From RPQJ01 sp963744735 (GTDB lineage Bacteria; Pseudomonadota; Gammaproteobacteria; Steroidobacterales; Steroidobacteraceae): 64,000 nucleotides of DNA. Made by a program: the position numbers and the translations under genes. Below are positions 8,864 to 17,421 of this stretch, in pieces. Within the stretch, counting starts at the first letter, position 1. Every line of letters starts with the position of its first letter. The notes beneath the pieces are model-generated. The model had not been told where the DNA came from. It was given only the letters and a program-made list of their open reading frames with translations, and did not search any database. Where the stretch lies: contig CAVUVH010000006.1 in assembly GCA_963744735.1 (NCBI GenBank), positions 71,190 to 135,189 of the forward strand, in the 5' to 3' direction.

Positions 8864-10186
8864 ATGAAGGCGCCCCCGAAACGCAAGCAGAGCTCCGTCC
8901 CGACGACCCGCGTGGGGCGCATGCTGCGCTTCGGCCTGCTGAGCGGCGAGCTCGCGCTCTCGACGGCGATCGGCACGGCCCGCCAGTGGTCGACCGGCAA
9001 GCCGCTCGACCTTGCGGCAGCCGTCCTCACGCCGGGCAACGCCAACCTGCTTGCGCGCCGTCTTGCCTCGCTGCGCGGCCCAGCGATGAAGCTGGGACAG
9101 CTGCTGTCCCTGTCGGGCGACGAGATGGTTCCGGCGGAGTTCCAGGGCGCACTCGCCATGCTGCGCTCGCAGGGCTACTCGATGACGGACACGCAGCTGC
9201 GGCGCGTGCTCGGCCGGGAGTACGGCAAGGGCTGGCAGCAGAAGTTCGCGCATTTCGAGTTCGAACCGATGGCGGCCGCGTCGATCGGCCAGATTCACCG
9301 GGCGCGCAAGCACGGTGGCCGCGAGCTCGCGCTCAAGATCCAGTACCCCGGGGTCGCGCGCAGCGTGGACAGCGACGTCGACAACCTGGCGAGCCTGCTG
9401 CGGCGACTCGATTTCATCCCGATCCAGCTCGACGTGGCGGCACTGACCGCCGAGGCGAAGCGCCAGCTCAAGCTGGAGACCGACTACGAGGGCGAGGCGC
9501 GCAACCTCGAGCGTTACCGGCGACTCGTGGCGGACATGCCCGACCTGGTCGTGCCGCGCGTGGACCGCACGCTCACCACGCGCCACGTGCTCGCCATGGA
9601 CTGGATCGAGGGCGAGCCGCTCGAGGCGCTCGCGAGCGAGGCCGTGCCGCAGGCGCGCCGCAACGCGGTCGGGCGCACGCTGTACGAGCTGATGTTCCGC
9701 GAGCTGTTCGAGTTCCGCTTCATGCAGACCGACCCGAACATCGCCAACTACCTGTACCTGCCGCCCACGCACCAGGTCGCGCTGCTCGACCTCGGTTCGG
9801 TCGGGGAGTACCCGCAGGCGCTCGTCGATGGCTACCGCAAGGCCTGCCGGGCGGTCCTGGCGGACGATGCCGGGGCCCTGCGCGAGGCGGTGTTCGAGAT
9901 CGGCTATGCGCACCCGGACGATCCCGAGGCGATGACGCGCAACTCGCTGGACATCGTCCGCCTCGCCTGCGAGCCGATCACGCACCGCGGGCCCTACGAC
10001 TTCTCCGGTTCGGGGCTCATGGTCCGGGCCCGCGACCTCGGGCTCGCCGTGGCCTTCGGCAAGGGCCTGCGCTCGCCGCCGCCCGAGACGACCTTCCTGC
10101 ACCGCAAGCTCATCGGCACGTTCCTGATCTGCGCGAAGCTGCGCGCGCGGGTGAACGTGCACGCGGCGATCGAGAAGTACCTTTAG
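8864..10186 (+). CDS. ABC1/UbiB (ADCK)-family atypical kinase-like protein
   Basis: A 440-residue member of the UbiB/ADCK family. In order it shows the KxGQ motif (AMKLGQLLS), the alanine-rich nucleotide loop (AAASIGQIHRA), the lysine of ALKIQYPG, the ExD-type element ETDYEGEA, MDWIEGEPL, and the metal-binding pair QTDPNIANYLY and ALLDLGSVG. TDPN and NYLY resemble the ADCK3/COQ8 branch more than UbiB itself, which has HADPHPGN. No C-terminal transmembrane pair is evident, unlike UbiB. These proteins act as ATPases or kinases that support coenzyme Q or other prenyl-lipid metabolism. A specific target is not deducible here. Confidence 0.88.
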   Translation: MKAPPKRKQSSVPTTRVGRMLRFGLLSGELALSTAIGTARQWSTGKPLDLAAAVLTPGNANLLARRLASLRGPAMKLGQLLSLSGDEMVPAEFQGALAMLRSQGYSMTDTQLRRVLGREYGKGWQQKFAHFEFEPMAAASIGQIHRARKHGGRELALKIQYPGVARSVDSDVDNLASLLRRLDFIPIQLDVAALTAEAKRQLKLETDYEGEARNLERYRRLVADMPDLVVPRVDRTLTTRHVLAMDWIEGEPLEALASEAVPQARRNAVGRTLYELMFRELFEFRFMQTDPNIANYLYLPPTHQVALLDLGSVGEYPQALVDGYRKACRAVLADDAGALREAVFEIGYAHPDDPEAMTRNSLDIVRLACEPITHRGPYDFSGSGLMVRARDLGLAVAFGKGLRSPPPETTFLHRKLIGTFLICAKLRARVNVHAAIEKYL

Positions 10187-10211
10187 GGATGCTCGGCAAG
10201 GGAGCGCGCAG

Positions 10212-11264
10212 ATGACGGAATTCGCGTGGGCGATCGTGGGTCCCGGCCGGATCGCGCAGCGGTTCGCCGAGGCTGTCCACCGGCTGCCCGGGACACACGT
10301 GCGCAGCGTGCTGGGCCGCGACCAGCAGCGCGTCGGGAAATTCGTCGCGGACTGGTCGCGACCCGGCAAACCGCCACCGCGGCCGGTACTGGATCTCGAC
10401 GCACTGCTCCGCGACGCAAGCATCGATGCCGTCTACATCGCGACGCCGCACTCCTCGCATGCCGCGTTCATCCGCGGATGCCTGCTGGCCGGCAAGCCGG
10501 TGCTCTGCGAAAAGCCCCTCGTTCCCAGCCTTGCGGTCGCGCGCGAGCTCGTGACGCTGGCGCGGGAGCGACGAGTCTTCCTGATGGAAGCCCTCTGGAC
10601 GCGCTTCCTGCCGATCTATGCACGGGTGCGCGACTGGCTGGGCAGCGGCGCCATCGGCCGGGTGCAGGCCATCCAGTCGAGCTTCTGCTTCCACGCCCCA
10701 TTCGACCCGGGCAGCCGCCTGTTCAATGCGGACCTCGCCGGCGGCAGCCTGCTCGACATCGGTATCTACAATGTCGCGGTGACGCGCTGGGTGCTGGAGT
10801 CGGCGCTCGGTGCCTGTCCCGACGCGACGAGCCTGCGGGCCGAGGGCACCCTGGCACCGACCGGCGTCGACCAGCGCGTGGCTGGCACGATCCTGTTCCC
10901 CGGTGGCGTGGTCTCGCAGTTCGTCTGCGCACTCGACGGCACGGCGGACAACTCTTTGCGCATCTTCGGCGACCGCGGCTGGATCCGTGTCGAAGCCCGC
11001 TTCTGGGAGGCCACCGAGGCCACGCTGTCGCGGCGCGACCAGCCACCCGAGACGGCGCAGGCGCCGTTTCGCATCAACGGCTTCGAGGAGGAGATCGAGG
11101 AGACCATGCGCTGCGTGCGCGCGGGCCTGACGGAGAGCGCGCGGATGCCGCACGACGAGACCCTGGCGATCGTCGGCTGGCTGGATGAGCTGCGGCGGCA
11201 GATCGGGGTTCGTTACCCGTTCGAACCCGTCAGCGACGAACAGGCCTGGACGAGGTTCCGCTAG
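10212..11264 (+). CDS. Gfo/Idh/MocA family NAD(P)-dependent oxidoreductase
   Basis: A 350-residue protein with an N-terminal Rossmann fold (WAIVGPGRIAQRFAEAVHRL), the family EKP motif (LCEKPLVPS), and MEALWTRFLPIY leading into the C-terminal alpha/beta dimer domain. EALWTRF followed by GRVQAIQSSFCF is typical of the dihydrodiol dehydrogenase/glucose-fructose oxidoreductase-like branch, which oxidises sugars or trans-dihydrodiols with NAD(P). The gene starts 26 bases after the ABC1 kinase and is 4 bases from the aldo/keto reductase, so the pair are probably co-translated and may act on the same sugar-like substrate. Confidence 0.88.
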   Translation: MTEFAWAIVGPGRIAQRFAEAVHRLPGTHVRSVLGRDQQRVGKFVADWSRPGKPPPRPVLDLDALLRDASIDAVYIATPHSSHAAFIRGCLLAGKPVLCEKPLVPSLAVARELVTLARERRVFLMEALWTRFLPIYARVRDWLGSGAIGRVQAIQSSFCFHAPFDPGSRLFNADLAGGSLLDIGIYNVAVTRWVLESALGACPDATSLRAEGTLAPTGVDQRVAGTILFPGGVVSQFVCALDGTADNSLRIFGDRGWIRVEARFWEATEATLSRRDQPPETAQAPFRINGFEEEIEETMRCVRAGLTESARMPHDETLAIVGWLDELRRQIGVRYPFEPVSDEQAWTRFR

Positions 11265-11267
11265 TCC

Positions 11268-12206
11268 ATGGACTATCGACCGCTCGGCAACACCGGGCTT
11301 CGTGTCAGTGCCGTGGGTTTCGGCGCCTGGCAGCTCGCCAACCCGATCTGGGCTGGGCCGGACGAAGCCGGCTCCGTGGAACTCGTGCACGCGGCGCTCG
11401 CCGCGGGCTGCAATTTCTTCGACACCGCGCCCGGCTACGGCGGCGGGGCCAGCGAGCAAGTGCTCGGAAGAGCCTTGCAGGGGCGCCGCGGGCAGGCCGT
11501 GCTCTGCACGAAATATGGCCACGCAGATCCGCGGCAGGCGGATTTCTCGGTGACGGGGCTGCGACCCTCGCTGGAGGCCAGCCTGCGCCGCCTGCAGACC
11601 GACCATGTGGACCTGCTCCTGCTGCACAATCCCCCGCGCGACCTGCTCGACGGAGCAAGGGCAGCCGACCTGTACAGCGAACTCGAAGCCTTGCGGTGCG
11701 AGGGCAAGCTCGGGGCATTCGGCGCCTCGATCGACACCCGCCAGGAATTGCGTACGCTCGCCCTGACCACGTCGAGCGGCGCCGCTGAAGTGCTTTTCAA
11801 CGCCTTCCATCAGGATGTGCGACGCGAATTTGGCGAGGCTGCGCGCCGTGGCCTGGGGTTGATCGCCAAGGTTCCGCTGGACTCAGGCTGGCTCAGCGGC
11901 AAGTACGACGAACGCAGCCGCTTCGACGGCATCCGCGAACGCTGGTCGCCAGAGGTGGTCGCCCGTCGGGCCGCGCTGGTGCGAAAGCTGCGCGCCTTGC
12001 TGCCCCCCGGAATGCCGCTGGCACAGGCGGCGCTGTCCTTCGTACTCGCCCATCGCGAAATCGCGACGGTCATCCCGGGCGCGAAGACCCGTGCTCAACT
12101 GGAGGCCAACCTGGCCGCCGCGTCGGAGCCAATGCCGGCAGCCCTGGTCGCGGCCATCCATGCCCTGTGGGAAACGGACCTGGCGGACGATCCGCTACCC
12201 TGGTGA
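11268..12206 (+). CDS. Aldo/keto reductase
   Basis: A 312-residue AKR with the catalytic tetrad visible: Asp and Tyr in FFDTAPGYGGGASE, Lys in LCTKYGHAD and His in LLLLHNPP. The start MDYRPLGNTGLRVSAVGFG and the C-terminal NADPH-binding IPGAKTRAQLEANLAA fit the L-galactose dehydrogenase / YajO-like branch, which reduces or oxidises sugar and steroid carbonyls. It is preceded by four bases of spacer after the Gfo/Idh gene. Its 3' end overlaps the end of the opposite PhyH-type gene by 12 bases, so the two genes converge. Confidence 0.9.
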   Translation: MDYRPLGNTGLRVSAVGFGAWQLANPIWAGPDEAGSVELVHAALAAGCNFFDTAPGYGGGASEQVLGRALQGRRGQAVLCTKYGHADPRQADFSVTGLRPSLEASLRRLQTDHVDLLLLHNPPRDLLDGARAADLYSELEALRCEGKLGAFGASIDTRQELRTLALTTSSGAAEVLFNAFHQDVRREFGEAARRGLGLIAKVPLDSGWLSGKYDERSRFDGIRERWSPEVVARRAALVRKLRALLPPGMPLAQAALSFVLAHREIATVIPGAKTRAQLEANLAAASEPMPAALVAAIHALWETDLADDPLPW

Positions 12207-13020
12207 ATCGAACAACGACCTCGATGCCTCGAAGTGCGTGTCCGCAATCTCGTCGAGGCCCGGGCGCGGCCGCAGGTAACTGAAGTAAGCCACCCAGCGC
12301 TCCTGCTCGCTGTCATTGGCGAGGCCCCGGTGCAGGATCCGGTCATCGAAAATCAGGACATCCCCCGCCGCCATCGCCTGCACGCGCAGGTTGTTCCACC
12401 GCGTCTCCGTCCTGCCCGGCTTGCCGCAGGATCGCCGGGGTGACCTCTGTCGCCGACTGATACAGCAGGCTGTCGCGGTCCAGCCACGGCCGCTGCAGAT
12501 GATTCGTCAGCAGGTGCGTGCCGCGCGCCACTTCGGTCGGGCCGGCGGCGAGCGGGATATCGGCCAGCGCCAGCAGCACATTCACCGCATGCGCGGGCCG
12601 GTCCTCCGCCGACTCGTGCGGCGAGTCGATATGCCATTGTTGCGCGGGCGAGCCGGGACGCGAGAACACGACCCCGCAGAACGATGGCCTGGCGTCGGGT
12701 CCCAGCACCGCGCGGACAAGTCCCAGCCACGGTACCTCGGGCGCAGTAGAGCCCTGCATGCCCCAGATCGGCCGCAGGTCCTCTTCGCGCATCGGGACGT
12801 CGAACCTGCCGGGCGACCGCTGGACCAGCTCGTGGTAGCCGTTCCTGCTGCCGATCCCGATCGGCCTGGAGCCGAGTGCCGCCATCACGCGCGTTGCACG
12901 AGCGCGCATCACCGAGTTGATCATGGCCAGCAGCTGCCCGGGAACGAGTCCGCGCACCCGGGCAACGCCTTCGGCGGCGAAGTGCTCGGGGCAAAGCGCC
13001 ATGTTCATGGGGTTGCTCAT
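12195..13020 (-). CDS. Phytanoyl-CoA dioxygenase (PhyH) family Fe(II)/2-oxoglutarate oxygenase (frameshifted)
   Basis: About 275 residues after correction. The facial triad is visible: His and Asp in QQWHIDSPHES and the distal His in DRILHRGLAND; the following ERWVAYFSYLRPR supplies the late strands. GDVLIFDDRILHRG is a characteristic PhyH stretch. The enzyme would hydroxylate an unactivated carbon using 2-oxoglutarate and O2. A one-base frameshift near 12412 separates the first two motifs from the distal His. Members act on phytanoyl-CoA, ectoine, mitomycin or quorum-sensing lipids, so the substrate is open. It diverges from the class II aldolase gene. Confidence 0.82.
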
Positions 13021-13023
13021 GGG

Positions 13024-13036
13024 AGGATTACAATCC
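13024..13036. promoter_or_regulatory. Dyad and -10-like element between the PhyH and aldolase genes
   Basis: The 56-base divergent spacer contains GGATT-AC-AATCC, a 5-bp inverted repeat around a 2-base centre. On the plus strand the dyad includes TACAAT, a good -10 hexamer 43 bases before the aldolase start. On the minus strand TAGGAT lies just upstream of the PhyH start. It may be a shared promoter or operator. No regulator gene is adjacent. Confidence 0.4.
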
Positions 13037-13076
13037 TAGCAGACCCATTCGACTGTCCCGTGACGGAGTCATCGCC

Positions 13077-13823
13077 ATGAAGATCGCCCTGCCAACCGAA
13101 GCCCAGGCCCGCGTGGACCTGGCCGCGGCGTTTCGCTGGGCGGCGAGGCTGGACTGGCACGAGTCGATCGCCAACCATTTCAGTGTTGCGATCTCGGCGG
13201 ACCGCTGCCAGTTCCTGATGAACCCGAACGGGCGGCATTTCTCGCGCGTCCGCGCCAGTGAACTGCTGTTGCTGGACGCGCGCGACGAATCCTCGGTCGA
13301 AGGACCCGACGCGCCCGACCCGACCGCCTGGCATCTGCACGCGCAGTTGCACCTGCGCCTGCCGCAGGCGCGCTGCATCCTGCACACGCACATGCCCTAC
13401 GCGACGGCGCTGTGTTGCATCAGGGATTTCGAGTTGCTGATGCTCGACCAGAACGCCTGCCGCTTTCACGGACGCATCGCCTATGACCGCGAATACGACG
13501 GGATGGCGCTCACGGCTGCGGAAGGCGCGCGCGTGGCCGCCCTGCTCGCCCCGGGCAGGAGCGTGCTGATGATGGGCAATCACGGCGTGCTGGTGGTTGG
13601 GGCCACGGTCGCCGAAGCTTTCGACGACCTGTACTACCTGGAACGCGCCGCAAAGGTACAGATCCTGGCGCTGTCCACCGGGCTTGCGCCGGCGCTGATT
13701 CCTGACGAGGTCGCGGCCAGGACCTGCGCGCAATGGCACTCGTACCCTGGCGACTATTCCAGCCGGCACTTCGATGCGCTGAAGGAAATCCTGGACGAAG
13801 AAGAGCCGAGCTATCGGCAGTGA
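13077..13823 (+). CDS. Class II aldolase/adducin family protein
   Basis: A 248-residue protein. DWHESIANHFSV near the N-terminus, the zinc-binding ARCILHTHMPYATAL, and GNHGVLVVGATVAEAFDDLY are the family landmarks. The HTH pair and the later His in GNHG coordinate the divalent metal that stabilises the enolate in L-fuculose-phosphate-type aldolases. Many family members of this length have lost sugar-phosphate specificity, so decarboxylase or epimerase activity is equally possible. The glutamate normally found after the first glycine-rich loop is not obvious to me. The sugar-handling Gfo/Idh and aldo/keto reductase genes just upstream suggest carbohydrate breakdown. Confidence 0.85.
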   Translation: MKIALPTEAQARVDLAAAFRWAARLDWHESIANHFSVAISADRCQFLMNPNGRHFSRVRASELLLLDARDESSVEGPDAPDPTAWHLHAQLHLRLPQARCILHTHMPYATALCCIRDFELLMLDQNACRFHGRIAYDREYDGMALTAAEGARVAALLAPGRSVLMMGNHGVLVVGATVAEAFDDLYYLERAAKVQILALSTGLAPALIPDEVAARTCAQWHSYPGDYSSRHFDALKEILDEEEPSYRQ

Positions 13824-13883
13824 CGTTGCCTTGTCCCGGGCCTCCTGTCGTCTTGACGGCCCGGCGACCCGCGCCGGCCTCGC

Positions 13884-15668
13884 TCAGCGCCCGCTGCCGC
13901 CCGCGGCCGCAGCCGGCCTGCGCGGCTCGACGAACCGCTCCATCACGGCCTGCTCGAGCAGGTCCGGTGGCAGCAGGCCCTGGTCGATGATGAAGTCGTG
14001 GTAGGCCAGCGCGTCGAAGCGGGGCCCGAGTGCGAGCTCGGTCTTGCCACGCAGCTTGAGCTGGGCACGGTAGCCATAGAAATAGGACGTCGCCTGGCCG
14101 GGCGCATTGAAGCTGTAGCGGTCGACCTCCTGCTTGGCCATCGGCTCGGACAGGCCGACCTCCTTCATCAGGAAATCCTGCACCGCCGCCGGCTCGATCA
14201 GGCCCAGGTTCACCATCGGGTCGAGGAACGCGCGAGCCTCGCGCAGCATGCGCAGCTGCAGCGTGCCGACCTGGCCCTCGAGCGGCAGGTGACGCTTGAC
14301 CAGTGATTCCGCGTACAGCGCCCAGCCCTCGACGTTGGCGCTGTTGAAGGCGAAGATCGCGCGCGGAATCGAGACGCCGTTCTCGATCATCTTCGCGAAC
14401 TGCAGTTCGTGGCCGGGTCGCGACTCGTGCGCCGTGAGAGTCCAGGAGATCGCGTCGTTGGTGAAGTCGTCCATCCTCGTGCCGGGCGGTGCGTTCGGGT
14501 TCTCGAGCGGCAGCACGAACTCGGCCGACTCGCCGGTGTTGCCGATCAGCCGTGGCGGGCTCAGGAAAGGTGCTGGCTGCGCAGCCGACTCGGCCGCCGT
14601 CGCCAGCCGGATCACGGCCGGGCGATCGGGCATCGTCACGATACGCTCCCGCCGGATGATGTCTTCGAGGCTCGCGAGCCGGGACTTGTACGTCGCGAGC
14701 AGGGCGTCCTTCGGTATCGTCTCGGCCTTGAGGCGCGCGAGGACGGCGCGGTAGTCGGCCGATGGGTAGCCTCGCTGCTTTGCGACCAGCGTCGCGAGGG
14801 TCTGCATTTCCTCCCGGGTCTGCACGAAGCTGAGCATCGCCTCGTCCATCAGCTCGCGGGGATCCGCCGAGACGCCGAAGTTGCGCAGGTTGTCTGCGTA
14901 GATCTCGGGCGGCAGCCGGTTGGTGGCACTCGCGCGCGGCAATAGCTCGGCGCGAAGCCAGCGTTCGTGCTCGACGAGCTGCTGGTCCAGCAGCTTCAGG
15001 TTCTGCTGCCAGCCTTTCAGCCCGCTGCGCTCGAACAGCTCGCGGATGCCCTGCACGTAGCGCTCGCGATTGCGCAGGTTCTGCTCGATCTCGACCTTCC
15101 AGGGGCCGGTGACCCCCGGAACGGCGAAGCGCTCCTGCAGCCGCGCCTCGGCCAGGCGGGCGATCGGCTCGTGGCCCGGCGCGCGACCCACGTAGCGCGC
15201 CAGCCGCTCGAGCGCCGCCGGATAACGTTCGCGGGCGACCCGCGTGTCGAGCAGCGAATTGAACGACTGGAACAGCAGTTGCGGCAGGTCGGCGTACGGC
15301 AGCATCAGGCGACGGTTGAGTTCCGAGGTCCTGCGCTGATCGCGCGCGGAATTGATCAGGATCTGGAGATCCGCGCGGACCCGTGGATCCGCCTCGGTGG
15401 CGAGCCGGGCCTCGAGCTCTGCCTGCACCTTGGCGAGGTCGGCTTCCAGGCGCTCGTCGAAGCGCGGCTTCAGGTCGATGATGTCGGCGTCGCGACCGTC
15501 GACGCCGAGCGACGATGCGCCCTCGGGACTGGTAGACCGCAATGAGTTCGAGCAGCGGCGCGCGTTCGCGTTGCTGCGCACCACCCATTCCGGGCTCTCG
15601 CCGGTGGCATGGACGGACGCTGACGACGCAAGGATGAAGACGAAAAATGCTCGCGGCAACCAGGACAT
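13884..15668 (-). CDS. DUF885 domain-containing exported protein, probable metallopeptidase-like hydrolase (two compensating frameshifts)
   Basis: A 594-residue protein beginning MSWLPRAFFVFILASSASVHA, a signal peptide. The family motif TAHESRPGHELQFAKMIEN stands near the middle (the usual form is HExxPGHhLQ), followed by EGWALYAESLVKR and DPMVNLGLIEPA. DUF885 proteins are periplasmic or lipoprotein hydrolases related to zinc carboxypeptidases. Between about 15525 and 15590 the current frame gives an alien segment, while the neighbouring frame reads ERAPLLELIAVYQ, the expected start of the domain before SPEGASSLGVDGRD. Two compensating indels therefore probably flank that stretch. An MFS carrier gene lies just upstream on the same strand. 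Confidence 0.85.
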   Translation of the reverse strand: MSWLPRAFFVFILASSASVHATGESPEWVVRSNANARRCSNSLRSTSPEGASSLGVDGRDADIIDLKPRFDERLEADLAKVQAELEARLATEADPRVRADLQILINSARDQRRTSELNRRLMLPYADLPQLLFQSFNSLLDTRVARERYPAALERLARYVGRAPGHEPIARLAEARLQERFAVPGVTGPWKVEIEQNLRNRERYVQGIRELFERSGLKGWQQNLKLLDQQLVEHERWLRAELLPRASATNRLPPEIYADNLRNFGVSADPRELMDEAMLSFVQTREEMQTLATLVAKQRGYPSADYRAVLARLKAETIPKDALLATYKSRLASLEDIIRRERIVTMPDRPAVIRLATAAESAAQPAPFLSPPRLIGNTGESAEFVLPLENPNAPPGTRMDDFTNDAISWTLTAHESRPGHELQFAKMIENGVSIPRAIFAFNSANVEGWALYAESLVKRHLPLEGQVGTLQLRMLREARAFLDPMVNLGLIEPAAVQDFLMKEVGLSEPMAKQEVDRYSFNAPGQATSYFYGYRAQLKLRGKTELALGPRFDALAYHDFIIDQGLLPPDLLEQAVMERFVEPRRPAAAAGGSGR

Positions 15669-15698
15669 GCTTCGGCCCCATGAAGTGCAGGAGTCGCG

Positions 15699-15726
15699 AT
15701 TGTGGCAGGAATGCACCGACGGACAA
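15699..15726 (-). promoter_or_regulatory. Sigma-70-type promoter of the DUF885 gene
   Basis: On the minus strand TTGTCC is followed after 16 bases by CACAAT, 30 bases before the DUF885 start. It lies in the 77-base gap after the MFS stop codon, suggesting the hydrolase can be transcribed separately from the transporter. Confidence 0.5.
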
Positions 15727-15745
15727 GCACCAATGCGCGCGGAGG

Positions 15746-16981
15746 TCACGTCGCCCCCGCCCTCGCCCGCGCCGTGCGTCGCGAGCGCCGCCAGAACACC
15801 AGGCACAGCACTGCGCCCATGTAGCCGCAGAGCGCGACGCTGGTGAAGTAGATCTGGAAGCTCTGCGCGCGCGGGTAGTGGCGCGAAAGGAAGCCGTCGT
15901 AGAGCGGCAGCAGCACGTCGGGCATGTAGCCGATGAAGCTCACCAGGCCGATGGCGAGCCCGATGATGTGCCGCGGCACCGGGCAGAGGTCGAGCAGCGC
16001 CCAGTAGAGGCCCTTGATCGCGTAGGTGAGGTAGCCGATGACCAGCACGATGCCGACGATCGCCACCATGCTGCCCGCCAGCGGCAGGAAGCATATTGCG
16101 ATCAGGCTCGTCGCCGCGAGCGCGAGCAGCAAGGCGAGCAGCAACTCCTTGGAATAGATGTCGCCGAGGAAGCCTATGGTGATGCCGCCGATGGGCCGCA
16201 TCCAGAGTTTCGTCAGCACGACGGACCCGGCCGCGAGCGCCGACAGCCCGAAGTTGACCTGCAGGAACGCCGAGATCGAGTACGTCACCCAGAACAGCAT
16301 CTGGCCGATCGCCATCACGATCGCCAGCAGCCAGAGTTCCGGGATGCGTGCCAGCAGGCCGATGTCGGCCAGCAGTGTGCCGCCGGTGCGCTTTGCGTCC
16401 CGGGCGCGCGGTGCCGGTGTCACGCGGTTCGGGTCGTCCTCGACGAACAGGTAGACGAGCACGGCGAGCACGATCGCCGCGATGGCGTACATGTGGATCA
16501 CCGGCGCGAGCCGCAGGGTGGCCGGGTCGCCCGGCTCGGACAACCCGCGGAACATCAGCACGGCGACCGAGGCGAGCAGCGCCTCGACCAGGCCGCGACC
16601 GCCGTCGAGGATGCCGAAGAACCGCCCCTGCTCGGTCGAACCTGCGAGGACGTTGACGGCCTTGATCAGCGCGGCCCAGAAGCACAGCCCGCCCGCGACT
16701 CCCCAGCCGAGGAAAATCAGGCGCAGCTCGAGCAGCGACGGGAAGGTCGCGAACCACAGCCCGAGCAGTCCGACCGCCGCGAGCGCGAAGGCCATCAGCT
16801 TGCGCGGCTGGTAGCGGTCGGCCAGCCAGCCGCTCGGGATGTAGGTCAGCGAGAACACCAGGCCGAGCAGCGAATAAAGCTCGCCAAGGTCGGTCGGTGT
16901 GATGCGCAGCGCCTCGAGCACGCTGATCTCGAAGTTCTGCCGCAGGTACATCAGCGGATAGAGCGCGCCCGCACCGAGCAC
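15746..16981 (-). CDS. MFS transporter
   Basis: At least 411 residues with 12 hydrophobic segments, for example GAGALYPLMYLRQNFEIS, GLVFSLTYIPSGWLADRYQP, with the loop 2-3 signature GWLADRYQPRK, and WMRPIGGITIGFLGDIYS in the second half. Similar proteins (YihN / UhpC-like) transport sugar phosphates or organic acids. The start given is a GTG. In-frame homology-like sequence (EITVIEPIASSG) continues about 30 codons further upstream to a TGA at about 17079 without any ATG or GTG, so the true start is probably hidden by an indel near 17080. The neighbouring DUF885 hydrolase suggests uptake of a hydrolysis product, but this is inference. Confidence 0.8.
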   Translation of the reverse strand: MLGAGALYPLMYLRQNFEISVLEALRITPTDLGELYSLLGLVFSLTYIPSGWLADRYQPRKLMAFALAAVGLLGLWFATFPSLLELRLIFLGWGVAGGLCFWAALIKAVNVLAGSTEQGRFFGILDGGRGLVEALLASVAVLMFRGLSEPGDPATLRLAPVIHMYAIAAIVLAVLVYLFVEDDPNRVTPAPRARDAKRTGGTLLADIGLLARIPELWLLAIVMAIGQMLFWVTYSISAFLQVNFGLSALAAGSVVLTKLWMRPIGGITIGFLGDIYSKELLLALLLALAATSLIAICFLPLAGSMVAIVGIVLVIGYLTYAIKGLYWALLDLCPVPRHIIGLAIGLVSFIGYMPDVLLPLYDGFLSRHYPRAQSFQIYFTSVALCGYMGAVLCLVFWRRSRRTARARAGAT

Positions 16982-17421
16982 GATGATGGCGAACTGCGCG
17001 TAACGACGCGCGCGGCTGCCGGACGAGGCGATGGGTTCGATGACGGTGATCTCCGGTGGAAGTTCGATCCTGGGTCAGGCCAGGCCCCACAGGCCCTGCG
17101 CCTTCAGCCGGGCGGCAATATCGCAGCCACCGACGACCAGCACGTCGCAAACCAGGTCTGCTCGAGTCACTCGCGCTGGCGTCCCGGTCACTGCGCGTAC
17201 GCGTTCATCACGGCCTGCGCTGTGCGCATGGTCTCCCCCCGCGGCCATTGTTGTTGCGCGAACGTAACCCGCGCGACCCGTGCGCGCCAGCCCCTTGAGC
17301 AGACGGGCCCGAACTGTTCCCGGGAGGCTCTGCAGCCGCCCACTCGAGGCACCGGACGGGCACCGGCCCCCGAACCTGCGATTTGGTGTAATGTCCCGCT
17401 CTCCCCGGCCACCTTCGAAAC
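16982..17421. other. 440-base gap: MFS 5' region plus an unexplained short minus-strand reading frame
   Basis: Apart from the probable N-terminus of the MFS gene (to about 17080), no recognised gene is present. On the minus strand an excellent Shine-Dalgarno GGGGGGAG precedes an ATG at 17229 that opens only 13 codons (MRTAQAVMNAYAQ, stop at 17188). In a neighbouring frame the sequence continues as ADLVCDVLVVGGCDIAARLK to a stop at 17075. This could be a 50-residue protein with one indel, a leader peptide of the MFS gene, or a gene remnant. Near 17390 on the plus strand GGTGTAATG is a possible weak -10 for the glycosyltransferase. Confidence 0.35.
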
